Source: Nocardia camponoti (GTDB taxonomy: Bacteria; Actinomycetota; Actinomycetes; Mycobacteriales; Mycobacteriaceae). Taken from it: DNA of 64,000 bases. Position numbers and translations under genes: made by a program. The notes below the pieces were generated by a model, which did no database searches, was not told the origin of the DNA, and worked only from the letters and a program-made list of their open reading frames with translations. The stretch lies in the NCBI RefSeq assembly GCF_014646135.1, contig NZ_BMMW01000002.1, positions 806,001 through 870,000 of the forward strand, read 5' to 3'. Of this stretch, positions 8,105 through 16,782 are shown piece after piece. Positions within the stretch are counted from its first letter, which is position 1, and every line of letters starts with the position of its first letter.

Positions 8105-9336
8105 CCGATCAGCTCGCCGTGTGGGTCGATATCAATGGCGAGACGGTCCCCGTCGGCACCGCCTATTTCACACACCGTGGCAGCTTGGCGACCGCGTTCG
8201 GGTATCGACAGGACTACCTGCGGCGCCCAGACGCCTACGCGCTAGACCCCTCGCTGCCGCTCTATCAAGGGCAGCACCACGTCGCTAGCTTGCCTGGTGC
8301 TTTCGCCGACAGCGCGCCCGACCGATGGGGGCGCAATCTCATTCGCCAACGCCTTCGCGGTCGAGATCAGTCAACGAAGGCCCGCGCGCTGACGTCCGTC
8401 GACTTTCTCACCGGCGTAGGCGATTACACACGTCAGGGCGCACTTCGCTTTAGCGCCGAGGGTGCTAGCGACTTCCTCGACCCCGATTCCGCTGTACCCA
8501 AAATGATCGAGTTGCCGCAGCTTCTTCGCGCCGCCGACCATCTCGCGCGCGACGACCACGATTTCAGCGATCTCAAACTTCTGTTAGCCGCGGGCACCGC
8601 CACGCTGGGAGGCGCTCGGCCGAAAGCATCTGTCCGCGACGGGGACACCCTCTACATCGCGAAGTTCGGTCACCACGCCGACAACTGGGATGTGATGGCA
8701 TGGGAGAAAACCGCGATCGATCTCGCGGAACTCGCGGGAATCGCAACGCCGCGCCACTCGCTGCATCGTGTCGATGGTCGCGGAGTTCTCGTCTTGGAGC
8801 GATTCGACCGGGAGGGCAGCACCCGTATCGGCTACGTCAGCGCGATGACCATGATCGGCGGTCGCGACGGCGGAGGACACGACTACCTCGATGTCATCGA
8901 GGAATTGCCCGATCAGGGCGACCAGCCCGCCGAGGACCTGGCCGCCCTTTGGCGGCGGGTGGCTTTCAGCGTCGCTATTCACAACACCGACGATCACTTG
9001 CGCAATCACGGATTCCTCCGCACGCGAGGTGGCTGGCGGTTGGCACCGGTATTCGACATCAACCCCAATCCCGAAGCGGCGGAACCGAGAATGACCTCTA
9101 TCGCAGGCGCGCGCGTCGGCGCGGAAGAAGTCGATGGGCTGGCGGTGTTGGCCGAGGCGTGCGGCATCGGCCCTAGACAAGCCGCAACGATACTGTCCGA
9201 AGTGCTCGCTGCCACCGCGCAATGGGAATCGGTTGCGGCGCGAAACGGGATCGGCGCATCCGAAAGATCGCGTTTCACTTCGGCTTTCGAAAATCTCCGA
9301 CCCGCATTGACGGAGTTCATCGCGGCCTCAGGCTGA
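8101..9336 (+). CDS. hipA: HipA-family serine/threonine kinase toxin
   Basis: Type II toxin of the HipA kinase family, 411 residues. Visible family features are the N-terminal HipA_N-like part (TAYFTHRGSLATAFGY), ASLPGAFADSAPDRWGR, the ATP loop GTATLGGARPKA, the catalytic NTDDHLRNHGF segment and the metal-binding LAPVFDINPNP. E. coli HipA phosphorylates a glutamyl-tRNA synthetase; the target here is unknown. Key catalytic residues appear intact, so the toxin is probably active. It is convergent with the ABC importer, separated by a hairpin. Confidence 0.88.
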   Translation: MTDQLAVWVDINGETVPVGTAYFTHRGSLATAFGYRQDYLRRPDAYALDPSLPLYQGQHHVASLPGAFADSAPDRWGRNLIRQRLRGRDQSTKARALTSVDFLTGVGDYTRQGALRFSAEGASDFLDPDSAVPKMIELPQLLRAADHLARDDHDFSDLKLLLAAGTATLGGARPKASVRDGDTLYIAKFGHHADNWDVMAWEKTAIDLAELAGIATPRHSLHRVDGRGVLVLERFDREGSTRIGYVSAMTMIGGRDGGGHDYLDVIEELPDQGDQPAEDLAALWRRVAFSVAIHNTDDHLRNHGFLRTRGGWRLAPVFDINPNPEAAEPRMTSIAGARVGAEEVDGLAVLAEACGIGPRQAATILSEVLAATAQWESVAARNGIGASERSRFTSAFENLRPALTEFIAASG

Positions 9337-9357
9337 CCCAGCCTTATCCGCAACACT

Positions 9358-9410
9358 AATGGCGCGCGGATGAGCCGTTAACCCCTTCAACGGTCCGTCC
9401 ACGCGCCACT
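9358..9410. terminator. Bidirectional terminator-like nested hairpin between hipA and the ABC importer
   Basis: Outer arms at 9358-9370 and 9398-9410 pair with two mismatches around GGCGCG/CGCGCC, with CTAAT-like AT-rich flanks on both sides. An inner CCGTT/AACGG stem is nested in the loop. It lies between the stops of two convergent operons. Confidence 0.65.
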
Positions 9411-9417
9411 AATTCCC

Positions 9418-10482
9418 CTACTTCAACCCCGGGTTCTCCGCGTAAACCTCGCGCAAAACTGACAGGTCGAACAGCTGCGACGCCTTGATGTCGATCTTCG
9501 CCGTCTTCAACGCCGCGATGTTCTGCTCGATCAGCGCGTCGGTCATCGTGAACAAACCGTCGCTCTTCGTTGCCGCGGAAACGATCAAGTCGTTCTGGGC
9601 CGTCGCCTCAAGCGTCTGCTCGTCCAAGCTCAGCTTGAGGTCCTTGCCGTACACCTCAACTGCCAAGCGGGCCGACTCGGCGGGTGACGCGACCGCGTCC
9701 TTCCAACCCTTGATCTGCGCGGTCAGGAACGCCTTGAGCTTGTCGCGCTCCTTGTCGATGGTCGACTGCTTCACCGTCAACGTCTCCGCGACAAGCGGCA
9801 AACCGAAATCGGCGAACAGGAAGTTGGTGTTCGCGAAACCCTTCGACGCCAAGGTAATTGGCTCGTTGGTCACGTAGCTGACCCACCCGTCGACCTCACC
9901 GTTGGCAAGCGGCGTTGGGTCGAACTGTGCGGGCACGATCGTGACTTCGCTCGGCTTAATCCCGTTCGCGGCGAGGAGGGCGTTGAAGATCAGCAGGTTC
10001 GTGTCCTGCACGCCGATCTTGCGACCCTTCATATCGGCGGGCGTCTTGATGGGTTTGGCCGCCGAGCTCACGATGCAGAACGGGTTCTTCTGGAAGGTCG
10101 CGCCAACGATCTTGGCGGGCAGGCCTTCAAGGATCGCGGGCGCGGTGGTCTGCGGTGCGGAGAGGCCGAGCCACACCTTTCCGGTGTCGAGGCCAGCCTC
10201 AACTGACGTGCTCGCCGCGCCACCCGCGACGAGGTCTACCGCACCGAATCCCGCATCCTTGAAATAGCCTTTCGAGTCCGCGAAATACTCACCCGCGAAT
10301 TCGATGTTCTTGATCCACGAAAGCTGAATCGCGACCTTGCCGTATTTCGATCCGTCGGACGACGAACCATCCGCGGACGTGCCGGACGCGCCACCACAGG
10401 CGGCGAGCAAGCCAGCTCCACCGAGGGCAACGCCCGACATCGCGGAAAAGCGGAGAAAGGAACGACGGTCGATACTGTTCAT
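9418..10482 (-). CDS. ABC importer substrate-binding protein, NMT1/THI5-like
   Basis: Extracytoplasmic binding protein of a NitT/TauT/ThiY-type importer, 354 residues. The start is ATG 10482, giving an N-terminus with twin arginines (DRRSFLRF) and a lipobox LLAACGG. The motif SWIKNIEFAGEYFADSKGYF is typical of the PF09084 group that includes thiamine-pyrimidine and riboflavin binders. The frame extends to 10533 but those residues do not look like a leader. The ligand is unknown; its location beside purine catabolism suggests a nitrogenous heterocycle, which is inference only. Confidence 0.85.
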   Translation of the reverse strand: MNSIDRRSFLRFSAMSGVALGGAGLLAACGGASGTSADGSSSDGSKYGKVAIQLSWIKNIEFAGEYFADSKGYFKDAGFGAVDLVAGGAASTSVEAGLDTGKVWLGLSAPQTTAPAILEGLPAKIVGATFQKNPFCIVSSAAKPIKTPADMKGRKIGVQDTNLLIFNALLAANGIKPSEVTIVPAQFDPTPLANGEVDGWVSYVTNEPITLASKGFANTNFLFADFGLPLVAETLTVKQSTIDKERDKLKAFLTAQIKGWKDAVASPAESARLAVEVYGKDLKLSLDEQTLEATAQNDLIVSAATKSDGLFTMTDALIEQNIAALKTAKIDIKASQLFDLSVLREVYAENPGLK

Positions 10483-10542
10483 TTCTCGAATGTAGAGTCG
10501 CCGTGTTTCGTTTTCTTTTCCAACACGTTCCACGGCTATTCC

Positions 10543-11343
10543 CTACGCGCCGCTGGTGATTCGGCCAGCATTAGGGCCAAATCGCGCTAGCACAAGATTC
10601 TCAATCACGCCGACAATCGCGTAAAGAAGAACCGAAACAATGGTGACAACTACGATCGACGCCCATAGCCGATTGTACTGAAACATCGGAATAGCGCGCA
10701 CCAACGAAGCCCCCAATCCTGTTCCGCTGCCCAACCATTCACCGAGTAGCGCACCAATAAGCGCGCCTGGCACCGACACTCGCGCGGCGGCGAAAATCGA
10801 CGGCAGCGCGGCGGGCACCGCGACCATCCGCAGCCCGGTCCAGCGCGTCCCGCCATAGACGGCAACCAATTCCATTGCCTGCCTTGGTGCTTCACGCAGT
10901 CCGGTCATGATCATGACGAGCGCGGGAAAGAACACGACGATCGCGGCCAACGCCGTGACACCAAACGTGCCGCGTCCGAAAATCAGCACGACGATCGGAC
11001 TCAACGCGACAAGCGGCACCGAACGCAACAGCATCGCGACGGGCATAAACGTCTGTCGCACAACCGAAGACACGACGAAGATCGCGGCAACGGCGAGCGC
11101 GCCGAACATCCCGAAAACGAAGCCAGTCGCAGCATCGGTGAGTGTGATCGTCAGGTCGTCGAGGATCGCGGTTCGTGCTGTCGGCGATTCACTCAGATAC
11201 GTCCAGATATCGCTCGGCGTTTTCCCGACGCGCGGTCCGATCTGTGGGAAGGCTTTGAGGAACACCGTCCAGATCACGAACAGGAGCACGAGCGAGATCA
11301 GCAGCGGCAGCAAGAAGCGACCAATGCGGGTCAGCACGGTCAT
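10543..11343 (-). CDS. ABC importer permease (SsuC/TauC type)
   Basis: Membrane permease of 266 residues with about six hydrophobic segments. The cytoplasmic EAA-type loop reads EAPRQAMELVAVYGGTRWTG, then [20 protein letters not shown]. It overlaps the second permease gene by four bases, and the binding-protein gene follows about 60 bases later. With its partner it probably forms a heterodimeric channel. Confidence 0.87.
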   Translation of the reverse strand: MTVLTRIGRFLLPLLISLVLLFVIWTVFLKAFPQIGPRVGKTPSDIWTYLSESPTARTAILDDLTITLTDAATGFVFGMFGALAVAAIFVVSSVVRQTFMPVAMLLRSVPLVALSPIVVLIFGRGTFGVTALAAIVVFFPALVMIMTGLREAPRQAMELVAVYGGTRWTGLRMVAVPAALPSIFAAARVSVPGALIGALLGEWLGSGTGLGASLVRAIPMFQYNRLWASIVVVTIVSVLLYAIVGVIENLVLARFGPNAGRITSGA

Positions 11344-12089
11344 CGCGCGACCTCCTTAGTCCACGGGGTGACAACGCGCGCGAGTGCGGCGACCAGCAAG
11401 TATCCGAGTCCGGCGAGGGCGGCGGCGGCGAGCGCCATGCCCCACGTGCGCGGCACGTTGTAGGCGGTTTGGGCCGCGGTCAACGCGACGCCGATCCCGC
11501 TGTCGACGCCACCGAGGTACTCGCCGATGATCGCGCCGAGCACCGCCGAAGGCGCGGCGATCTTCAGCGCGGCGAAAATCGACGGCAACGCCGCGATCGC
11601 CCGCACCCGGTAAAGCTCCTGCCAGCGCCCGCCGCCGTACGCGCGGATCAGGTCGATGCTCGTCGAATCGGCCGACCGTAGCCCGGCGACCGCGCCAACC
11701 ATCGTGGTGAAGAAGCAGTACATCGCGGCGAGGAACACCGTCGGGGTTCGCCCACCGAACACAACGAGGATGATCGGCCCAAGCGCAACGAGCGGCGTGC
11801 AGTAACTGAGAATCGCCAACTGGGTCGCCAGCGGTTCAACGCGCGGGACAAGCATGACAAGCACCGCCAAGCCCAGGGCCAGCAGGTTTCCCCAAAGGAA
11901 CCCAAGCAGCGCGCCTCGCGCTGTAATCGCGAAGTTGGGCCCGTATAGCGCCCACCCGTCGGTGAACATGGTCGAGACCACGCGCAACGGCGACGGAATC
12001 GTGCCGCCTGCGACGCCGAAGGCCGCGAGCGCCGACCAACCGACAAGCAGAACTAAGACTCCGGCGAGCCCGGCTAGCCGACCCTTCAC
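11340..12089 (-). CDS. ABC importer permease (SsuC/TauC type), second subunit
   Basis: 249-residue membrane permease, homologous to the neighbouring permease, with the loop [20 protein letters not shown] and [19 protein letters not shown]. It overlaps both neighbours by four bases, so the ATPase and two permeases are translationally coupled. Two distinct permeases in one NitT/TauT-type system are less usual than one homodimeric permease but are seen in ThiXY-like systems. Confidence 0.86.
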   Translation of the reverse strand: MKGRLAGLAGVLVLLVGWSALAAFGVAGGTIPSPLRVVSTMFTDGWALYGPNFAITARGALLGFLWGNLLALGLAVLVMLVPRVEPLATQLAILSYCTPLVALGPIILVVFGGRTPTVFLAAMYCFFTTMVGAVAGLRSADSTSIDLIRAYGGGRWQELYRVRAIAALPSIFAALKIAAPSAVLGAIIGEYLGGVDSGIGVALTAAQTAYNVPRTWGMALAAAALAGLGYLLVAALARVVTPWTKEVAR

Positions 12090-12865
12090 GCCACACCTCG
12101 ACCAAAAAGCAGCTCAGAGAGGTAGTCGCAGACCTTGTGGAATTCGGGCGTGCGCATCATTTCCGGAGTACGCGGACGCGGCAAGTCGATGGTGACGAGT
12201 TCAATGACACGCCCAGGACGCGGACTCATCACCGCGACCACGTCGGAAAGAAAGACCGCTTCGCTGATGCCGTGGGTGACCATCAATGTTGTCGCCGGTT
12301 TCGACGTCCAGATCCTCAGCAGTTCGAGGTTCAGCCGCTGACGCGTCATGTCATCGAGTGCGCCGAACGGCTCGTCAAGCAACAGCACCGACGGTTGAAC
12401 CACAAGCGCGCGAGCGATCGAAACACGTTGCCGCATACCGCCAGACAACTGCGCGGGCTTGGCCTTCTCGAACCCTTCCAGCCCAACAAGGGCGATCAGT
12501 TCGGCGACGCGATCAGGCGCGGCGGGCAGCCCAGCAACCTGCAACGGCAGCGCGATATTCGACTCGACCGACCGCCACGGCAGCAGCGCCGAATCCTGGA
12601 ACGCGATACCGAGCTCATGTCCTGACCGCAATTGCTCGGGCGTGTGCCCGTTGATGCGCGCGGTACCGGCGGTCGGCGTGTCCAAACCGGCGAGAATGCG
12701 CAGCACCGTCGACTTGCCACACCCCGACGGGCCAAGCAACGAGAGGAACGCCCCATTCTCCGTATGGAGGTCAACCGAACCAAGCGCGTCGACTGTTTTG
12801 CGGCCTACTTTGAACGTCTTCGACAACCCGCTGATCTCGATCCCCGGGGGCAATTCCTTAGCCAT
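12086..12865 (-). CDS. ABC importer ATP-binding protein (SsuB/TauB type)
   Basis: Energises the importer. The 259-residue protein has Walker [10 protein letters not shown] near residue 47, the Q-loop ([10 protein letters not shown]), the signature LSGGMRQR, Walker [13 protein letters not shown] and the H-loop [14 protein letters not shown]. It is first in the four-gene minus-strand operon. The promoter must lie in the 251-base gap to the divergent esterase gene. Confidence 0.92.
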   Translation of the reverse strand: MAKELPPGIEISGLSKTFKVGRKTVDALGSVDLHTENGAFLSLLGPSGCGKSTVLRILAGLDTPTAGTARINGHTPEQLRSGHELGIAFQDSALLPWRSVESNIALPLQVAGLPAAPDRVAELIALVGLEGFEKAKPAQLSGGMRQRVSIARALVVQPSVLLLDEPFGALDDMTRQRLNLELLRIWTSKPATTLMVTHGISEAVFLSDVVAVMSPRPGRVIELVTIDLPRPRTPEMMRTPEFHKVCDYLSELLFGRGVA

Positions 12866-13116
12866 GTCGCAACCATAAGAGCGCCTAGTTGCGCTGATAT
12901 TTCCGTCGAGGCGGACATATTGCCGGGTCGTTAACGATGGTCATGGACACATGTTGACGCTGATTCATCACGAAAAGGTGATCTATCGCCAGACAGGCGT
13001 CAGGTCTACACATAGAGTGTCGAAGGATCTGACATCCGCAACCGCCCAGCAAGGCGGATGATGAACTACTGCGATGACGGTGCCCAACGGCCCCGTGGAC
13101 TGGAACCGACTGCTCG
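12866..13116. other. Divergent intergenic region, ABC importer / esterase
   Basis: 251 bases containing the promoters of two divergent units. TTGACG near 12954 could serve as a -35 for the esterase gene, and ATCAC-N6-GTGAT (about 12967-12982) is a small inverted repeat just after it. No riboswitch-like structure was recognised. The longer open frames drawn here are shadows. Confidence 0.3.
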
Positions 13117-14127
13117 ATGAAGCTCTCTGCACTACGTAACGTTGCCGCGCTGCGCACCACCGCGGTGGCACTCACCGCCGCACTGTCGGTCGCTGTCCTC
13201 GCTGGCGGCGCGTCAGCTGAACCCGAGAAGGCGTCGGCGGTGTCGTCGGTCGTCAAGGACGGTCGCAGCTGGCACCTCAAGGTGTATTCCGCCTCGATGA
13301 AGAAAGAAATCGCCGTCGACGTGCAGCGTCCGGTCGACGAGTCAAAGCCCGCACCCAACCTGTGGATGCTCAATGGCCTCGACGGTGGCGAAGGCACCGC
13401 GAGCTGGAACGCGCAGACCAACGCGCTCGGCTTCCTCGCCGACAAGCAGGTCAACGTGATCCAGCCGATCGGCGGCCGTGGTAGCTACTACGCCGACTGG
13501 CGCAAGGAAGACCCCAAGCTCGGCTTCAACAAGTGGACAACGTTCTTCACCGAGGAACTGCCGCCGCTGCTCGACAAGACGCTGAACTCCACCGGTCTCA
13601 ATGCCCTGGCTGGTCTTTCGACATCGGGCACCTCGGTGCTTCAGCTTGCCGAAGCCAAGCCTGGCCTGTTCAAGTCGGTCGCCGCGTACTCGGGCTGCGC
13701 CCAGATCGCCGACCCGGTCGGTCGCCAGTTCGTGAAGTTCTCGATTGAAATGTGGGCCGGTGGCGACACCGAGAACATGTACGGCCCGGACAACGACCCG
13801 GCGTGGGTCGCCAATGACCCGGTCATCAACGCCGAAAAGCTGCGCGGCACCAACCTCTACATCTCCTCCGGCAGCGGCATGCCGGTGATGGAAGACGTGC
13901 GCTACTACACCGAGGGCAACGGTCCGGTCGGCGTGATCAACCTCGGTCTCGGCGTCGCGATCGAAGCCGCGACCAACGCGTGCACGGCCAACCTGAAGAA
14001 CAAGCTGGACTCGCTCAACATCCCGGCGACCTACCTGTTCAACCCGGTGGGCACCCACTACTGGCCGTACTGGGAGTCGGCGCTGCACGAGTCGTGGCCG
14101 ATGCTCGCTCAGGGCATGGGTATCTGA
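13117..14127 (+). CDS. Secreted esterase, mycolyltransferase (antigen 85)-like
   Basis: Member of the esterase D / antigen 85 alpha-beta hydrolase group, 336 residues, with a signal peptide cleaved near ASA-EP at 34-35. The nucleophile elbow is GLSTSG (Ser168 likely) and the C-terminal His is in VGTHYWPYW. Mycolyltransferases in mycolata attach mycolic acids to trehalose and arabinogalactan, so this is a marker of that envelope type. It stands alone, ending in a strong terminator. Whether it transfers mycolate or is a plain esterase cannot be decided here. Confidence 0.82.
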   Translation: MKLSALRNVAALRTTAVALTAALSVAVLAGGASAEPEKASAVSSVVKDGRSWHLKVYSASMKKEIAVDVQRPVDESKPAPNLWMLNGLDGGEGTASWNAQTNALGFLADKQVNVIQPIGGRGSYYADWRKEDPKLGFNKWTTFFTEELPPLLDKTLNSTGLNALAGLSTSGTSVLQLAEAKPGLFKSVAAYSGCAQIADPVGRQFVKFSIEMWAGGDTENMYGPDNDPAWVANDPVINAEKLRGTNLYISSGSGMPVMEDVRYYTEGNGPVGVINLGLGVAIEAATNACTANLKNKLDSLNIPATYLFNPVGTHYWPYWESALHESWPMLAQGMGI

Positions 14128-14140
14128 AAGTAAGTAAAAA

Positions 14141-14176
14141 AGTGGGCGGGTCCGGATCACTCCGGGCCCGCCCACT
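14141..14176. terminator. Strong hairpin terminator between esterase and TetR genes
   Basis: Arms 14141-14156 and 14161-14176 form a 16-base stem with one mismatch and a TCAC loop, preceded by an A-rich run (AAAAA) that gives a U-tract for the minus strand. It separates two convergent genes. Confidence 0.85.
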
Positions 14177-14193
14177 TCGTTGTTCATGGCACG

Positions 14194-14844
14194 TTAGCTA
14201 GGCGCGACCGGCGTCCGGGTGCTGAGGCCGGACTCGATCAGGTAGGCGATCTCGTCGCAAATCTCGTCGACCGAGATCGCTTCGCCAGGCACCGTCGAAT
14301 GCACCATTTCCTGCGCGAGCGAATTCACCGCGCCGATCACCGCGAGCGAGAACAGGTGGAAGCCGCGCGATTCGGCTTCGCCACGTTCGGCGGCACGTTG
14401 GGCTTCGCTGGTGATGAGCGTGAGAATCTGGCGACGCTGTGCGCGACGCCATTCCTCAACAAGTGGGCTGACGCCAACAACTTCTAAATAGAAGACGCGC
14501 GCCGCGCGACGATCCCGACAGGTGACGGAAAGAAACGCACGAAATGTCTCGACAACCCGCACGACAAGCGGTTCATCGTGCGTGCGTTCGAGTACCTCAT
14601 CAAGGCGTTGCAGCGCCGCGGTATTCATCCGGTCGACAAGTGCGATCAACAGCGCTTCGCGTGAACCAATATCTTCGTAGAAACTGCGCGTAGAAACATT
14701 GGCGGTCGCGCACAGGCGTTCGATCGACGTCGACGAATATCCTTGGGTACCAAAGAGTTCGAGGGCGGCGTCGATCAATCGACCTCTTCTTAGTGCGACT
14801 CGTTGCTGACGGGACAAACCGCCGTAAGAACGTCCACTATCCAT
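14194..14844 (-). CDS. TetR family transcriptional regulator
   Basis: 216-residue regulator with an N-terminal helix-turn-helix (LIDAALELFGTQGYSSTSIE, then TRSFYEDIGSREALL) and an all-helical ligand-binding C-terminus. I use ATG 14844; an in-frame TTG at 14871 adds nine residues. It resembles the TetR at 36258-36890 in layout, including the FYE-x-GREALL and VIGAVN segments. The target and ligand are unknown. Confidence 0.85.
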   Translation of the reverse strand: MDSGRSYGGLSRQQRVALRRGRLIDAALELFGTQGYSSTSIERLCATANVSTRSFYEDIGSREALLIALVDRMNTAALQRLDEVLERTHDEPLVVRVVETFRAFLSVTCRDRRAARVFYLEVVGVSPLVEEWRRAQRRQILTLITSEAQRAAERGEAESRGFHLFSLAVIGAVNSLAQEMVHSTVPGEAISVDEICDEIAYLIESGLSTRTPVAPS

Positions 14845-14889
14845 CTCAGTCGCACGCGAAACCACGAGCAAATGCTAGCCCCGACCGAA

Positions 14890-15252
14890 TTATTCGGTGG
14901 CCGTTTCGCTTTCATCGTCGGTGGCATCGATCGGTTCGGCCAACGGCCAACCGCCCGCGGCGAGGTGCGATGCGACGCGCGCGGTGTCGGCGGCGGCGGG
15001 CTGTTGCTTGGCGAAGTCGGCGATAGCGGCTTCGATATCGGCCTCACTGATGTGTTCACCCTGGGCAGCCTCGCTGAGCCGTTCGGCGATCACAACCACT
15101 TCGTAGTCGGTGAGATGCCGATGCAAAACCGCCAAAAGCGCGACGTAGTCCGACTGCGGCACGCCCTGGGGGTAACCGGCGCGCAGCCACCCGAGCACCC
15201 GCAGCAGCAGGTTGGGCCGAACCACATGGTCTTTGTCAGCCGGGTCAGTCAT
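14890..15252 (-). CDS. DUF3349 domain protein
   Basis: Small helical protein of 120 residues of the DUF3349 family, seen in mycobacteria next to pitA (Rv0543c in M. tuberculosis). The segment LLRVLGWLRAGYPQGVP is characteristic. ATG 15252 is preceded by GAGGAGAAGCC. The acidic C-terminus ends at 14890. Function is unknown; position suggests a role linked to phosphate transport. Confidence 0.8.
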   Translation of the reverse strand: MTDPADKDHVVRPNLLLRVLGWLRAGYPQGVPQSDYVALLAVLHRHLTDYEVVVIAERLSEAAQGEHISEADIEAAIADFAKQQPAAADTARVASHLAAGGWPLAEPIDATDDESETATE

Positions 15253-15262
15253 CGGCTTCTCC

Positions 15263-15544
15263 TCACGCTTGGCCGAACAGGTGAATTCCAAACTGGTGAG
15301 CGATAAACGCTTTGGCGATGAACAGAATCGCCGCGATCACGACGACGACGATCACCACAAAACAGGTAATCGCGCTGACCAGTGCGAAGTAGTTGCGTCG
15401 AACGCGACCGTCACCGTCGACGGTTTCCGCGTGCGCCCAAAACCGAACGCCGAAGGCGAACAGCGCGGGCATGCCAGCGCCGAACACCAGCGCCGCGAGC
15501 AACACTTCCCACAGATCTTTGAGGGCATTAAGCAAGCTGTCCAT
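15263..15544 (-). CDS. Small membrane protein linked to PitA
   Basis: 93-residue protein with two clear membrane helices, at about 14-33 and 52-80. It corresponds in position and size to Rv0544c of M. tuberculosis, between pitA and the DUF3349 gene. ATG 15544 has AGGAGGACG upstream. Function is not known; an accessory subunit for phosphate transport is an inference from synteny. Confidence 0.78.
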   Translation of the reverse strand: MDSLLNALKDLWEVLLAALVFGAGMPALFAFGVRFWAHAETVDGDGRVRRNYFALVSAITCFVVIVVVVIAAILFIAKAFIAHQFGIHLFGQA

Positions 15545-15556
15545 TCGAGCGTCCTC

Positions 15557-16744
15557 CTACTTCGCCGAGTCCGATGGTTCAGACGGCTCGGCCGAGGCCC
15601 ATTCGTCATTCACATTGTGCGACCCGATCGGGTCGCGGCGCGATTGCAACCACATGCCGAGCGCGCCCGCGATCAGGATCGCGAACACAACCAACACGCC
15701 AGGAAGGCCACCGATCACGTCGGCGATCCACCAGCACAGCGCGCCGACAAGGCCAGCGAGCGGCAGCGTGAGCATCCACGCGATGACCATGCGGCCCATG
15801 ACGCTCCACCGAACTTCCGCGCCCTTGCCGAGGCCGGTACCAAGGATCGAGCCGGTCGCGGTTTGGGTTGTCGACAGCGGCAGGCCGAAGTGGGCCGAGG
15901 TCAGGATGATCGCGGCCGCGGTCGACTCGGCGGCGAGGCCCTGCGGCGGGTCGATCTCAACGAGCCCCTTACCGAGCGTGCGAATGATCCGCCAGCCGCC
16001 GAGGTAGGTGCCGAGCGCGATCGCGACCGCACAGGACGCCATCACCCACAGTGGCATGTGGTCGTTCGGGTTGATCGAGCCATACGCGACGAGCGCGAGG
16101 AAAATGACGCCCATCGTCTTCTGCGCGTCGTTAGTGCCGTGCGCGAGCGAAACGAGCGAAGCCGAACCGATCTGCCCCCAGCGGAACCCTTCGTTGGTTT
16201 TGTCGGTGGAGACACCACGCACAATCCGATATACCAACCACGTCGCGATCGCCGCGACCAAAGCCGCGATCACCGGCGCGAGTACGGCGGGCAAAACGAT
16301 CTTGACCAACACACCTTCATTACCCGAAGCCCAGATCACACCACTCCACCCGAGCGCGGCGATGGTTGACCCGATAAGTCCGCCAAAAAGCGCGTGCGAA
16401 CTGCTCGACGGCAGTCCAAGCAACCAGGTGAAAAGGTTCCACAAAATACCGCCAACGAGGCCAGCGAAAACAATGACGAGCAGGTCTTGCCCACTCACGT
16501 CATTGAGCTTGACGATGCCTTTGGCGACCGTCGCAGCGACTGACACCGACAGAAAGGCGCCGATCAGATTGAGGAGGCCCGAAAGGGCGACCGCGACGCG
16601 CGGCTTGAGCGCGCCCGTCGCGATTGACGTGGCCATTGCGTTGGCGGTGTCGTGGAAACCGTTGGTGAAGTCGAAGGCTAGGGCTGTGACGATGACGATC
16701 AACAGGACCAATAGTTCGGCGCTCACGAAGACAGTGTGCTGCAT
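15557..16744 (-). CDS. pitA: Low-affinity inorganic phosphate transporter
   Basis: PiT-family phosphate:cation symporter of 395 residues with about ten membrane helices. Both PHO4 signature motifs are present: the N-terminal FDFTNGFHDTANAMATSI and the second SLAHGTNDAQKTMGVIFL. It takes up metal-phosphate driven by protons. It is first in a three-gene minus-strand unit with the two small genes downstream, a conserved mycobacterial arrangement. Confidence 0.93.
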   Translation of the reverse strand: MQHTVFVSAELLVLLIVIVTALAFDFTNGFHDTANAMATSIATGALKPRVAVALSGLLNLIGAFLSVSVAATVAKGIVKLNDVSGQDLLVIVFAGLVGGILWNLFTWLLGLPSSSSHALFGGLIGSTIAALGWSGVIWASGNEGVLVKIVLPAVLAPVIAALVAAIATWLVYRIVRGVSTDKTNEGFRWGQIGSASLVSLAHGTNDAQKTMGVIFLALVAYGSINPNDHMPLWVMASCAVAIALGTYLGGWRIIRTLGKGLVEIDPPQGLAAESTAAAIILTSAHFGLPLSTTQTATGSILGTGLGKGAEVRWSVMGRMVIAWMLTLPLAGLVGALCWWIADVIGGLPGVLVVFAILIAGALGMWLQSRRDPIGSHNVNDEWASAEPSEPSDSAK

Positions 16745-16782
16745 TCGGTGCCCGGATTGCTAAACCGTTGCCCGAAAGTCGT

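Noticed and set aside
10483..12085. TPP riboswitch for the THI5-like importer
   Set aside because: No thi-box sequence was found upstream of the operon or the binding-protein gene, so thiamine-precursor control is not supported.
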